Assembly (NCBI GenBank): GCA_003313425.1
Contig: NHZP01000023.1
Coordinates: forward strand, 558,001 to 622,000
Length of the DNA stretch: 64,000 bases
Direction of reading: 5' to 3'
Source: Pseudopyrenochaeta lycopersici
Taxonomy: Eukaryota; Ascomycota; Dothideomycetes; Pleosporales; Pseudopyrenochaetaceae
Made by a program: the position numbers and the translations under genes. Each line of letters starts with the position of its first letter. Within the stretch, counting starts at the first letter, position 1. Positions 44,332 to 57,500 of this stretch are shown piece after piece. The notes under the pieces were generated by a model. It was given only the letters and a program-made list of their open reading frames with translations, was not told the origin of the DNA and ran no database searches.

Positions 44332-45188
44332 ATGCCCAAAGCACTGCACTTCAAGGGCGACAAGAAGGCGAAGAAGCGCAGGCAAGGCGGCGGGCCGTAC
44401 GACACAGCAGGCGCACCGCCAACAGCGCTCGCTGCACCCGCACCCGCCGCAGACGATGCAGAAGATGATTCTTGGGTGACGGCCGATGCACCGCGCGATG
44501 TGTCGGGCCCAGTTGTCATTGCACTGCCCACAGATTCGCCGACGTGCCTGGCATGCGACGCGAACGGCAAAGTCTTTGCCAGCGCGTTGGAGAACATTGT
44601 CAACGGCGACCTGGCCACAGCAGAGCCGCACGATGTACGGCAAGTGTTTGTCGCCAATCGCGTCGCCGGCACCGACAGCCTCAGCCTGAAGGGCCACCAT
44701 GGAAGGTAAGACACTTGCGGAGCGGCCAGCAGCCAGTAGCTGACGGCCCATGCAGGTACCTCAGCTGCGACAAGTACGGCATCTTGACTGCCAACGCGAC
44801 TGCCATCTCCCCCGAAGAGTCCTTCCTCGTCGTTCCCGTGCCCGACAATCATGCGGCATTCTCCCTCCAGACCCTGCGCGACAAGTTCCTCGCCATCGAC
44901 GACTCGGCCACGAGCGGCCCTGAAGTCCGTGGCGACGCAGACAGCATAGCCTTCACCACGACGCTGCGCATACGCATGCAAGCCCGCTTCAAGCCGCGTC
45001 TCAAGGCCGGCAACGAGCACAAGGCCAAGGAGAAGATCACTCGCAAGGAACTCGAAGACCTCATTGGCAGGAGACTTGACGACGACGAGGTCCGGAAACT
45101 CAAGAGGGCCCGACGCCACGGCAATTTCCACGAGACGGCGCTGGACATGAAAGTCAAATCAAGTCACGATAAATATGCCAGCATGTGA
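44332..45188 (+). CDS. FRG1: FRG1-like nuclear protein
   Basis: Two exons, 44332-44705 and 44756-45188 (intron of 50 bp), give 268 residues. The N-terminus is a Lys/Arg-rich nuclear signal (LHFKGDKKAKKRRQ) with an Ala/Pro/Asp linker. A fascin-like beta-trefoil domain follows (VALENIVNG-like segment; RVAGTDSLSLKGHHGRYLSC; DKYGILTANATAISPEESFL). The C-terminus has a typical FRG1 basic tail (FKPRLKAGNEHKAKEKITRK ... LKRARRHGNFHE). FRG1 proteins bind RNA and associate with nucleoli and spliceosomes. The intron falls inside the trefoil and keeps the frame. Confidence 0.88.
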
Positions 45189-45859
45189 GCCATGATGGTT
45201 GCCACCATAATCTGTTTCGTGTACCTAGCATTAAAAGCTGGACCAAAGTTCAACCAAAGCATCCTATTCCGCTCACCGGTCGCAAAAGAAACAACCTCGT
45301 CTCATCGCACTCTGATCTGCATTCTACGGGCTATTGTCAATGCCACAACATGGGACACCTACTTCATGCGCCACGTCTTGCGCCCCGTTTCGAAACCACC
45401 AAGCGCCACGGCTTCGCCCATGTTTATGGGTACACAATCGCCGTCTTCCGGCTGGGCATAGCGGATTGCAGGAATACGGACGGGTTCACGGGACGGGTCC
45501 CAAGCCCATCGGATCCGGGAATATGCGAGACTGCTGATCACCATGTTCAAAGTCAGTAATCCCGACTATTGATCAAAAGATTACAGAACCGTCCCGTGCA
45601 CTGGTTTCGCCACACGTGCCATGTGATTCGTAGTGCGACTTGCAAGACTTGCCTGCATATCAAAAAGAGTAGATAGTATGTTCAACAAAAGCCCATTTAA
45701 AGAAATGCTCGCCCATCAGCTCATCTGGCGTCACTTCATCTAACCTCCCCAAACGCGTCGCCGCGACTCAACATTAAGGGGCATTTTTGAGCCTCAGTGT
45801 CACAACAGGGACGTTCAAGATCTTAATAGCCATCATCGCAAGCTCCGCAGCGATTGATC
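45189..45859. other. 3' region of FRG1, no gene
   Basis: Overlapping frames at 45185-45560 have no motif. The stretch ends at the MITE. Confidence 0.5.
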
Positions 45860-46284
45860 CAGTGATGGGAGCTTACTATTGAAAAATAGTAACTACTATT
45901 TTTTTAAAAAGTTTATATTAAATTACTTAGTAATCCTAAAATTCTAATATTCTAGACTAGAATACTACTTAATCTAAAGATTAATTTTAGAATTTTAGAA
46001 TTTCCTAAATAGGCTTAGTTCTTTAGGGAAAAATTTAAGAAGAAAAAAATAGTAAGCTAAATTAGTAAATTAGTAATTACTATTTAGCTTACTATTTTTT
46101 TTCTTAAAAATGTTATTATTAAGGAACTAGGCCTATTTAAGAAATTCTTAAATTCTAAAATTAATCTTTAGATTAAGTAGTATCCTATTCTAGAATATTA
46201 GAATTTTAGGATTACTAAGTAATTTAGTATAAACCTTTTAAAAAATTTAAAAAAATAGTAATTACTAATTTTTGCCCATCACTG
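45860..46284 (+). mobile_element. 425-bp fold-back MITE (copy 2), hAT-type
   Basis: Starts CAGTGATGGGAGCTTACTAT and ends TTTTTGCCCATCACTG. The flanks GATTGATC (45852-45859) and GGTTGATC (46285-46292) form an 8-bp target duplication with one mismatch, the size made by hAT transposases. The two halves are near-perfect inverted copies around a short loop at about 46055-46085, so the single strand could form one long hairpin. It is the same length as the copy at 5180-5604 with few differences. It lies in normal-GC DNA between the 3' ends of FRG1 and a zinc ADH. Confidence 0.92.
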
Positions 46285-46733
46285 GGTTGATCTATACAGC
46301 TGTGTATGACAAAAACTCCTGAGGCTTGTTGATGGCTCTCGAGCCACCTGCGTCGTCACAGTGGCCCCACGAACCACCGAAAAATAGCCAGATACGTGTC
46401 ACCCCTTTACTTTGCGTCATCCTGAGAGACAATGTGGCGAGATCAATTCTTGTTGCACTGGGGCCGTCTCATGCTCAAGCGAGTTCCAATGAGTCGTATT
46501 GCCATTGCTGTGAATATAGTATAGGGTCAGCAGTCTCCAAAATTTTACAGGATGGGCTAAAGTCTTCATGTAAAGAATCAAATTTTGGTTGTTCATGTTT
46601 ACATTCATTCTTGGATTACGCGTGTCTCTAGATACTTGTACATGAAATATGCCACTGCCAGGCGCTCTCACTGATCAATCCGTAGTGGATCTATCTCACA
46701 AGGTCGTTTCAAGCAGTCTGCTCACGCCATCTT
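46285..46733. other. Intergenic between MITE and zinc ADH, no gene
   Basis: 3' flank of the minus-strand ADH gene. No frame with a recognisable motif. Confidence 0.5.
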
Positions 46734-48123
46734 TCAATATCTCGTCAAACCAGGGCTACCTTGGCTCGCTGGGAAACTCCATTTGGTTTCCACAAAAACC
46801 TTCTGCATGCCATCTTCCTTAGCCTCGAACTTATGGTACACCTTGTCCAGATCTTCCAGACGTACGCGATGCGTAACCATGTGCATGGGCTTGATTTGTT
46901 TATCTTGGATCATCTTTAGGAGGGATTCCCAGTAGAGATGAACGGGCGCCTGTCCATTTCCGATGAGGCGGATTCCACGCTCCATCAGTGAACCAATATT
47001 GAAGTGATTGGTGAAGCCAACATACACACCAGTAATACCGCAACGACCGAAGTTTCGTGTACTGGCGATCATCTCGTTGATGATTTCACTGGTGTCTGTC
47101 TCGAGCCCAAGCATCATTTCGAAGTAATGTGCCCATCCCTTCGCATACTCACCTGCCACACATTCAATACTGACATCAGGTCCGCGATTGTTGCACAGTT
47201 CCTTGAGTTTGCTGGTAACTGATTCACCCTTGCTGAGTTTGGAGAAATCGATCGTTTCGATATGCGGGTAAGTCTTTTGGACATAGTCCAGTCGCCAATT
47301 TGAATCGATGATAATGACTCTCGATGCGCCATTGAGCAGAGCAAATTCTGCAGCCATTTGGCCAATAGGACCGGCACCCCAAATAGCTACGATATCTCCT
47401 TTGCTCACACCCGTATCGACAACGGCATGCCACGAGGTGCACAACACGTCAGAGAGGTAGAGACCTTCCTCGTCCGGAACATCATCTGGAAGAGGAAGGA
47501 GATTGACGTCGCCGTAGGGCACACGAGTATACTCGGATTGACCACCAGCAAAACCGCCAGTAAAGTGTGAGTAGCCAAACATGCCTGCCGTTCGGCCGCC
47601 GTACATTGCGTTCTCGATCGTATTGGAGTTGGTCTTTTCACACTGTGACGATAACTTTTGTTTGCAATAGTAGCAGTCACCGCAAGCAATCTGGAAGGAT
47701 GCAACGACCCGCTGACTAAATCATCTTTAGCAACAAACTTATGAAATTAGACGCAAATTTTCCGTACCCTTTCTGGAACTTTGTAACCTGGCTGCCAACC
47801 TCATCGACAACCCCACAAAACTCGTGTCCGAGAATGTCACCCTTTTGCATCTCCACGACAGTTCCATGGAAAAGATGTAAGTCTGAGCCGCACACGGTGG
47901 ACCCGGTAATCTTGAGAATAACATCGCGCGGTTCGATGATCTTTGGTTTTGGCGCATCGACTATACGGACATCGTTCTTGCCAAACCACGCCAGAGCTTT
48001 CATCGACTCGGAATAATCGGCCGTAGATTTATCATTGCCAGGGTTTGTGACATTCTGCGCAGTTATAGCATTATCGTCGTGACCAATAACCTTTTCGGCC
48101 TGGCGAGCTGCTTGGGACAACAT
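46734..48123 (-). CDS. Zinc-dependent alcohol dehydrogenase, glutathione-dependent formaldehyde dehydrogenase-like
   Basis: The minus-strand exons are 47768-48123 and 46734-47715 (intron of 52 bp), giving 445 residues. The conserved core starts at ALAWFGKNDVRIVDAP. Catalytic zinc ligands are in STVCGSDLHLFHG and GHEFCGVV. The structural zinc loop is CGDCYYCKQKLSSQC. The NAD-binding Gly motif is AIWGAGPIGQMAAEFALLNG with an acidic residue at IIIDSNWR. A long insert after the Rossmann start is typical of the FDH-like subgroup of medium-chain dehydrogenases. The substrate is not certain: a small alcohol or aldehyde adduct. The start was set at MLSQAARQ; an in-frame ATG at 48231 would add 36 residues. 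Confidence 0.87.
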
Positions 48124-49617
48124 GTTGGGAAAAATTTGCTCTTTGGACTTGCAACTGCAAGGAAAATGTTTAGTGCAGTGGGAAAATGGAAGATGAGAAA
48201 GTGAAGCTTCAGTTGAGGACGGAAGATACAACAGACGTTACGAGTCGACCTACTTTTGAATGGCTAACAGAGACGAGGTTATGACATAGTGACAACATCT
48301 GACGTCCAGTGCCGAAGCTCTTTTACAACTACCGAAGGAGCAGCAACTATTACTCGCCCTTGTACATGTGCTTGGAGGGGTTAGTCCGACGTCATGACTT
48401 CTAGAGAGGGCCAAAGGTGCGCGACGAGCGAGCTGAATGGAATTGCCATGTGGTGCAGATCGAGGTTCGAAGATGGATTTTGGGTAGAATGTCATGTTGA
48501 TGTAATAGCGGGGCAAGCGCAAAGTGGGCCGACCGTTGAAGCTAGTACCTTGACAAGTGAATCATGGGCTTTAATTAACTAGCATGGTGGGACGTGATTC
48601 ATTATTTTTTACGTGGGCAGCGAGAGTGGATTGGAGTGAGAGTCGGGATCGGCTGGCATCGAGGCGCGTGGCACGTGTGTTGGCTATTGGGTAGCGTGCT
48701 AAAAGTGAACAAGCAGGAAGATGGGTGTGTGGAAATATCGGATGGTTTCATGGGCACGCTCCAGATTTATTGTCCATAAGATGAGGACCTTGATGGCGGG
48801 TTGTGCCTTCTTGCGTGTACCTTGGATAACGCTTGCTGTCGTCTCCTTGCGGCTCGATCCATTTTGACACTTCTCCCTCAACGCATCGCACAAGGCAACG
48901 AAATCAATGGAAAAGAAAAAGAGGTTGAGGGAGCAGTCCAGCAAAAATTGCCCCGCCGAGATTCTCGAAAGAAGCTCGTAGCAATCCTGTACCCCGATGT
49001 GCAATGGAGACGAAACAGCTAGACCACCAGATACTTGAGCTTAGTGAGTCGCAAGAAGGTCTTGGGATTTTGTTAGTGAGCTACTACGGAGAGGAACCCG
49101 TCAATGAGGGCTTGACTTACAAGTATGAAGAGCCGTCCTGCAGACGGCTCTGTGAGCTTAAGTAGCGCAAGGAAGGAACGGCCCGAGCGCCCATCACGTG
49201 ATTGCTTTGCCATTGAACCGTGCTGCCATCAGGGCAGCTTCGGGAGGGTTTTCCTTGCTCCAATCATCAGAACTGGTTGGCCTGTCTCTCATCGCATGAG
49301 ACATGGTCTTAAAACAGGTGAGTCCGAGTTTCTCTCTTTCAGAGCTAGGTTCGTGCCGTGCTTCGTGGCTGTGACAAGGCAATATTCGCTCTTCCTCCAC
49401 CTCAACTGTCACGCCGGTGGACTTCGCAGAGCACCGCGAAGTATATCAGCCTACGCTCTCACTTGCTCCACAATGATGATCCAAAACAACCTTAGAACCG
49501 TTGCGAATGACGCTTCCGGGCGGTTGACTTCAATTCTACCCTTCCCTGATGATCTCACTGTTCTACCATGCTGTACTCGTTTGCAACCCCACGGAAAGCT
49601 AACCTCCAAAAGGCACC
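48124..49617. other. Divergent promoter region between ADH and lysyl-tRNA synthetase
   Basis: Start codons of the two genes face away from each other across 1.5 kb. A CGACGTCATG site (near 48390) resembles a CRE-type bZIP site. No gene was recognised; frames at 49125-49637 have no motif. Confidence 0.5.
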
Positions 49618-51379
49618 ATGAGCAGAAACCCCCTTAGCTTCCTCCGACCATACCTTTCCCTAGCTACGTGTTCTTTCAAACCGGAACATGCACGAGCCTA
49701 TCTTGCCGTTCACAGGCACTTCACACACAATACAGCCAGCAGCGACTATACCGGCCCACACGATGTCGAAAAACAGAAGCGACTTGAGCAATTGAGCAAA
49801 GTAAAGCCACTGGATCAGTACCACCCACAGCTGGTCCATCGCAATGGCGCCGAGAGTCTGTTGTTACGAGACTTCAACGCCAAATATCGCGACCTGCAAG
49901 AAACACAGTCGGACCTTGTTTCCGTGCTAGGTATGATCAACGTCGCAGAGAGACACAGTTTATCTGATAGCCTCAGGAAGGGTGCGCTCAGTGCGATTGC
50001 TTGGGTCCCAGTTGATGTTCCTCGACATTGAACGAGACACGCACCGGTTACAGGTCATGGTGGAGCGGAAGAAACTCACTGGGCAGAACGGCCTTGACGA
50101 GAGCTTCAAGGGCTTCAAGAAGGTCGCAAGGATAGGTGACTGGATCTGTGAGTGCCGGTTCCTGCAGCATTCGGATTCCTGCTGACCAGGCGAAGCCGTC
50201 GAAGGCAACCCGACGAGAACCTCGACAGGACAACTCTCCATGCTCGCCTTGACTGTACCTCAGATTCTTGCTCCTTGCCTCCACCACCTCCCTGAAAAGG
50301 TCGACAGTGCAGAGACGCTTGCACGACGACCGCATATCCATCAGCTTACAAGTGACGAACCCGGCGATATCCTTCGCCTTCGAGCGCTTATATACGATTA
50401 CGTGCGGACCTACTTCATACAAAGCGGGTTCCTAGAAGTAGAAACTCCGATTTTTGACGTCAACGCTGGCGGCGCTATCGCGCGGCCGTTCGAGACCGTA
50501 GCAAACGAGCTGTCCAACATGCCTGTGCGGCTGAGGATCGCACCTGAGCTGAACCTGAAGCGATTGATCATCGGCGGTCAGGATAGAATATTTGAGATTG
50601 GCCGTGTCTTCCGCAATGAGGGCGTCGACAATACCCACAACCCAGAGTTTTCGACATGCGAGTTCTATGAAGTTGGTGCGACGCTCCCTTCGGTCATTGC
50701 TAGGACAGAGCAGCTAGTGCAGGGTCTACATACGGCGATTGAATCACTGAGATCAACTTATTTTCCGTCCCTGTCAGCACCTGATGGTATAGACTTCACG
50801 CAACCGTTCGCGCAACTACCATTCATTCCCACCATCGAACACGCAAGTGGTCGCAAGTTACCCGATTTGTCATCGCCAAACACGCACAACGATTTATTGA
50901 AGATGCTCAAGGATCTTGGTGTCACCGCCCCAGCAAATCCGACCGTCCCACGCCTTCTTGATACTTTAGCAGAACTCTACATTGAGCCCCTTTGCAAACA
51001 TCCAACTTTCATAACACAGCATCCGGAGGCCCTCTCCCCGCTCTCTAAGTCCTTTACCGACCCAGCAACTGGCCAGCGAGTTGCCTCACGCGTTGAGCTC
51101 TTCATTAACAGTCGTGAGTACGTCAATGCTTATGAAGAGGAAAATTCGCCATTCGAGCAGCGCAGAAAGTTCATGCAGCAACTCAAATTTCATCCAGAGG
51201 GCGAAGGTGCGATAGATGAGAGCTACCTCGAGGCGCTAGAGTGGGGTATGCCACCTACTGGAGGCTGGGGATGTGGATTGGACAGATTGGTAATGCTCTT
51301 TGCGAGTAAGAAGCGAATCGCTGATGTGTTGCCCTTTGGGACACTAAGAAATGTTGTTAGCATCGCGAAGAACAAGTAA
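49618..51379 (+). CDS. MSK1: Mitochondrial lysyl-tRNA synthetase (class II)
   Basis: The exons are 49618-49930, 49977-50147 and 50190-51379 (introns of 46 and 42 bp), giving 557 residues. The N-terminus is basic and Ser/Leu-rich, fitting a mitochondrial targeting peptide. The OB-fold anticodon-binding domain covers LGRVRSVRLLGSQLMFLDIE. Motif 2 is clear (RLRIAPELNLKRLIIGGQDR then IFEIGRVFRNEGVDNTHNPE), as is motif 3 (GGWGCGLDRLVMLF). The product charges mitochondrial tRNA-Lys. EFYEVGATLP replaces the usual EFY-x-A-Y/W, a mitochondrial-type variation. Introns are among the shortest in the window but all joins keep the frame. Confidence 0.92.
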
Positions 51380-52710
51380 AGTGCTAGTGTGTGTACAGAT
51401 ACTACATGTATGATATCTTTGTATTATCATAACAACATTTCTCGCAACTTTAATTTCTGTGCCACAATGGTGAAGCCAATGCCTTCTGTCTACTTCAGCA
51501 TTAATTGCTCCTTATGACCTTGACCCATTCATTCTTGAATCTCCTCTTTTCGCGCTCACTTATCCGTCCCAGCGCAAGCTAGACTTTCTTATCTGCTGTT
51601 TTTCTTGTCATGGTGCATCGACTTTATATTACCATTGCATTGCGCCACTCGCCTTCCCAGGCGCCCGGCTCTAGGAAAGCCCTCGAGCTATCGAAAATGT
51701 CTGTGCTACAAAGGAGTGCCGGTATGTTCGGATATCCCAGTCGTATAGAAGTCTCCATGACACATATACATCACAGTCCGCTGCTCGTAGTGTAATCTCT
51801 TAGTGACAAGTGTTCATTTGCAACAGCACAGTGACTGTGGCTGGTAGAAGTGCGAATATCTAAGTATGGCTATACCTCAGACGCTGCTTACAGCTTTTGA
51901 AAATCAGAGGCACTTGAAGACGTTGTCTCGCGCGCCTATGCAGGATGCCTGATAAACAGCAGCGCCAGGTCTTCTTTCATCTGTTCAGTTTCGCTCCGTC
52001 CGTTTCGGAGGCTTGAGGATTTGCATTAAGCTTTTGATTGTGGATACACGTTGGGAAGACACCGCCAAAGTTTCTGGTCGGCTCGCTCATTCATCCACGA
52101 TCCATAATCCACTCCTTTTAAGCCCAGGGTAACGACTAAGCTGTGCAGCATTTATCATGCATCGATTCAAGTATTATGGACAGACCCGCTCGGCACCAGT
52201 CTGTCCCGAGAGTTGGCATACAACACTAATATGAGACTGCGCCAAGTGGCATGGTGGTCAGAGGGAACTGATATGCATACCGGTATTGGCATCCGCCAAA
52301 TGGTTTGAGAAACCTCCTAGTATATGTACAACTGTCACTGTAACGTTGCTGAAAAAAAAGGTCACCGTTTGAACAGCCATGCCACGAGCGGGCGCAACGG
52401 GACCTAAGTTGCCTTTGAAATTCCAACTCTGAAATGAACCCAGGAGCACTAAACGATACCTGGGTGATATAGAGCAGTTGAACTTGGTTATTGCTAAAGT
52501 TGGAGTACTGCTGCTCATCGATGCAGGCGTAAGATAGAACTACACACTGGGAAAAACATTTATAGATAGATACGTGAAAATGGAGCACCCTTGGGTGGCT
52601 AGAGGGTATACCAGAGATCGCTGGGTGCCACAAAAGCCTTTCGAAACATACACATCATACGCCCACAACGTCATCTTTGACAGTTATGCTGAATTTCATC
52701 TAGTCCATAC
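51380..52710. other. Convergent intergenic, no gene
   Basis: 3' regions of the synthetase (+) and noxB (-). Short frames only; no RNA gene recognised. Confidence 0.55.
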
Positions 52711-54516
52711 TTAAAAGTGCTCCTTCCAGAATTTGAAGTTAACCTCCTGGCACGTAGCAAGTTTGCATGCCTTCTTGATACTCCTAGCAGCCACATTTGG
52801 GCCACAGAAGTACACACCCACCTCTGTTCGCAGGGTACTCTCTAAACCCGTCATATAAGTGCGGTCCAAGATACCATCGCGCATTCCACACAGCAGGCGC
52901 TGGAAGTCGGGACGGCCGAAATTGGTTCTCGACTTTAATTCTGTGAGAGGGTCCTTGTCCGTACCTACAGAGTTTAGAACAATATTTTGCGCCGTATTGA
53001 CGTCCATCTTCTGAGTGAGATATGTGTGAATGCGTAGGAATTGGTCGCCGTCTGATCCACCGAGTGATTGTGCTTCGAGTGAGGAAAGGAGCGTTTGGAA
53101 CCACTCAAAGGAAGACGTGTCTTTGCAAACCCAGATGAACTCAACGCGACGGAGACGCTTGGGCGGATTAGGGCTAAGACGAAGATGGTAGATAGACTTT
53201 AGAATGGAAGCCCAAGGCGTGACGCCAATACCAGTGCCAATGAGGACTGCGACTTCGTTCTCAAAAACATCCTCAGCTGGTGCGCCATAAGGGCCGTCAA
53301 TTCGAAGAGCCGGCATCTTCTGACCGTGCTGAAGAGCAATCTCGTACATGCCCATAGGGTCGAGCTCGTCGTACAGCTTTGATTGTGACTGACCGGCTCC
53401 AAGGGCGTCAGCCAGAGCTCTGGTAAAGTCGCCAACCTGACGGACATGGACCGAGATGTAAGGATCGTGCGGGCACGAAGTAATAGTAAAGGGATGCCAC
53501 TGGTGGTAACTGACTTCAGGGCAGTTAAGGAAGAGCCACTGTCCTGGCTTGTACTTCATGCTGGGCTTTGTGAATTGGATCTCAACCGCATCTGTCATTT
53601 GTTAGCTACATGGCTTACTGTTGCTCAGACTGTGCTACTTGCCATAGGGGTGGCGGACGACCTTGACAATTTGAGTTTGCCTTCTGCAGCGGATCTCACG
53701 GTAAAGACGGTCGCAGAGATACAGACCGCCGCCAACAAGCTCCCATCGCCAACCTTCGTAGCCAATGCAGTGGGTCCAGAAATTTTTCTTGTCAAATGGA
53801 GAAAAGGCAGGAACGGTATCTCGGACGAAGCAACTGGTCGCGTGTGTGTACATGCCGAGCAGGAATGGGATGAATAGATGATGCGTATACCAGAAGGTCT
53901 CAAACGACTGCTGCCGAATCCTGTGATGGGCAGTGGTATAAATCAAAAGCATGCAGAGCAACATAATGTGCCCCGTAATACCACCAGCCTCGGTGTAGTG
54001 GATTTGTAAAGCAATCTGAGGTCGTACTTGAACGCGTTCAACATTGAAGAAGCTGCATCGGTTAGCGTTCATCATCAGACAAAGTTCGCAGAGATTGTCA
54101 TACTTGACGTAATGTGCTGATGTGTGCAGAATTGTGAAGAAGAGCATGGCGTAAGCGACTTGTCGGTGAAACCATTGTGACTCGTCAAGTGGCAAGAATC
54201 GTGCCTTGGGGCGAAGCCATCTGAGGATGTTTCTACACATCGGCATTACGATAACCATGGTGTCGACCGTCAAGACTAAGCCAGCACCTCGTGATATCCA
54301 TACTGAATACTGGAGACCGTTGAGTGGAGCCAAGCGAATATCACCAGCTTGTTTCCACCTGTTCCTGCGTTAGCGCTCGTTGTATTCTGTTGCAGTATAT
54401 GAGCCTCACCATCCTATTCCAAATAATGCCCAGTGGAAACCCCAGAAGAAAAGGTGGAAAAAGAACTTTTGCGGCCGGATTTGCCGGGCTAAATTGTTGC
54501 CTCCACTTGCTCCCAT
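52711..54516 (-). CDS. noxB: NADPH oxidase B (fungal Nox2 homologue)
   Basis: The minus-strand exons are 54410-54516, 53643-54358 and 52711-53591, giving 567 residues. Six membrane helices begin at FFFHLFFWGFHWALFGIGWW. Haem-binding His residues lie in HRQVAYAMLFFTILHTSAHY and YTTAHHR ... FWYTHHLFIPFLLGMYTHA. The FAD motif is WHPFTITSCP, the NADPH-binding loop is GTGIGVTPWASIL and the terminal motif is CGPN. NoxB produces superoxide for ascospore germination and appressorium function, with regulator NoxR and tetraspanin Pls1. There are no EF hands, which separates it from NoxC. The second intron (53592-53642) starts with GC rather than GT (GCAAGT...ACAG). The frame and protein support it and no GT alternative keeps the frame. 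Confidence 0.93.
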
Positions 54517-57500
54517 CGTGCTATCCTTTCGCGATGGTGGGTAATAGTATTTGTTTATACCACAAGCCAGGCGCTGGGCATCAAACAGTCCACTGGAGGC
54601 CGGCCGTTCAACGGTGATTATAACAACGATTAAAGAATGTAGGTGTATGATAAGCGAACTTCAACCGGAAGGGAGGGTATCCAGTCGAAATTCGACCCGG
54701 CCAGCCAGATACGAAATGAAGAAAAGAATGTCGGCGTCCACAGGGGTGGCGGAGTGTTGTGAGGATAAGGGAGCGGAGGTGGAGGACGACCCGAAGCTTG
54801 GAGGGCAACAAAGGTATTAGAACGTTAAGTCTTGGGACGGGCCGGGATGGCAGGTGCAGATCAGATGGATATCGAAGGAGCCGTGCAAGACAGGGTAGGG
54901 CGGTACGCTGAGCTGAAACCGAGAGGTCTGTGCAGAGCGGATGTGGCTCAAACCAGTGCCCCAGTAGTTTGCTGTATACCGGATGTGTTAAGGTGGTTGG
55001 CAGTAGCAAAATCCAGGGACGGTATGAAGGGAGAGAGAAATGGGGTGCGACTGAATCTCAGAGAGGCTAGAGAGTAGTTGTGAATTGGTGAGGTTGGTGC
55101 AGGGGTTTGCGGCTATGCGCGCCAAGTGTATGAAGAGCGTCTCAAACCTGAAGCGCCAGGCACGCAACCATGATTTTCTCGTAGGTCAGGGGGAGAACTC
55201 GTGAGCCTCACGGTCGCTAATCAACCCTGAACAATGCGTTGGTATGCTTGGACGCGGCGAAGCGAGTACGGTCTCGTTTGCTGGACTCGTTTGCGGGTCG
55301 TTTCCGGCGGAAGTCGTTCCGGGAAAAGTTGAGAAAGGGAGTCCAAGCTGCAGCTGCTGTGAAGTGTGGATGAAAAGCAGACTTTGGGAGCTGTGCGTGA
55401 ACCCGCCACAGTACCGTTTGGCAATGGCCTTCGAAAGTCCTGATGGGTTGATGGCCGATTTTTTGTGAACTTTTCCTGATCGGGTGAGCCCTGATACAGC
55501 GGGTGATGCTGAGACAATGTACGTTCGAGCGCGTGCCGTGGAGGAATGAAGACGTATGTTGGGTACGTGGGAGAGGTGCTGAAGCGGTAGCTTCTCCGAA
55601 AGGCTCGTCACAGGCAGAAAGCTAGGATATGTTGATCGCGATGGTGGAGTGTTGGTGAGGGACTGAGCACAGTGCTTTCAAAATGGCGGGTCTAATCCAA
55701 GCTGCGGCCCCTTGCGTAGAAGCAATGCAAAGAAGATGTATGTACAGGGAGACATGGCGCAAACCTGCCATGACTTTCCCGTTGGAACCGCCGAGGCGTG
55801 AGGACAAGCACAGAATCCCGATGCTCTTGAAGCCACTCGGCGATGTGGTTGGCAGCACAAAAACGGCCGGGTTGCCTCGGCGGATTCTCGTCAGCCAATC
55901 TGAGGTGGCCGCGAAGCGCTCAAGGGACCCCGCAGAGTGCACGTCAGGTGCTGAGCTGTGCTGGCTGCAGGTGTACAAGATCTGGTCGCTATTTTGGGAT
56001 CTTTTCCGCCGTGTACGACAAGAAGGTGGACTGCCGTCCTCGTGGATGGCTTGCTACCAGAGTGAGCACCTTTTAGCGTTGCCTTAGGGCTGTGATATCG
56101 CAAACAGTCTGCAGTCACAGTCGAGGTCGACAAGAAAGATTCTTGGCTAATGTGACGTAGATTGGGATCCTGTATTGCTGAGTGATAGTTGGGGGGCCAG
56201 ACTTGTGATGAACTACTTGACAAGGCTATCATGGACTTCCTCATTTGGAAGCCACCTTCGCGCGTCTGCAGACGATCCAAAGCTTCACTATAGCCAGAGA
56301 CGTTTGCGCCGGGAAAACAATATCAGGCCATTGTTTTCTCGTCTCACATTTTCTAATACACCAACTCAACTAACGCAACAGCAAATCCTGCTTCTTCTTC
56401 CGAGACAACCGATTGAATTCTCCGACAACTGGCTTGCACAAAGCTTGACATCGACCGTGAACTGACACCGAACGAGTATCGTACGATATTGTTTGTCTCA
56501 ACGGCTGTCATGCCTGGTTCGCCTCAGGTTGGCGGCATGAAAAGCCATGGCCCAGATTCTGAGGGAAACTTTGTCGTATGATGTTGTTTGATGAGCGTGC
56601 CTGAGATGCCAGGAGCCCTTCGATCCGATCTTCCATGCATATGGTCGATCAGACAGCCGGGTTTGCAGTGACAGCTCCTGAGGCACAGAACAGAAACCGG
56701 GATTGAGGCATCCGCGAGGCTGCGAGTGTCACCATGCCGCTCGGTATGGACAGCTGTGTGGAGCAGCACCCACTCGACCTGAAGACGCGCTCAGATTGAG
56801 ACCTGTGGAAGTGTTTTCGATCACAGCTCACCGCCTGCGAGACCTTGGTGGTAACTCCGCGGCGTGATCATGATGCACCTGGCTACCTGCCTTGGGCAAG
56901 AAGGCCTTTTGTCTATTGAAGCACAACCCTTGACAATCGCATGTTGCTCTCGCCACCGTCCACGTGAGCCCGAGATTTACCAAACCGTCTATTTTTTCTA
57001 CGCGACGCTCGCCCTCGCCAAGTCCCGGGAAGCAGGTCTCATAGGACACACTAATCTGGCGGCGCCATCGGGAGCACTGGGATGCTGGCTGCAGAGAGGC
57101 TGGCTCGCTGGCACATCGCATGCATCAGCACAGCAGCCGTCCAATCACACGCTCTTAGCCGTCCTTGCTGCCAGTGGGTCCAGCGGCTACACAAGTCACC
57201 ACCAGTCCATCTCGACCCCAGTCGCGAGCACAAACTAAGCCAGGATGTTTGCCCTGGCGCATAAACTGCCTCTACATTTGCGGTCACTTCCCACTGTCGC
57301 TCTGCCAGATACTGATACACCTCACGTCGCGGAGCGCAACGGCTACAGCACGCCTGCCTGAACACCTAACAAGCCTGAGACTCGCCTACGCCTCAGCCAT
57401 CCATCAACCCGTGCAAAGCGGGCAGACCTTGCCCAACCCGTGCCTGGTCTCCACTGTTCGCACCGCTTTACCGCTTTAATCTGAGATTGGATCCGCCGCT

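Noticed and set aside
49125..49637. 170-codon frame before the lysyl-tRNA synthetase
   Set aside because: It ends over the true start of MSK1 in another frame and has no recognisable domain. It is probably 5' UTR and promoter sequence.
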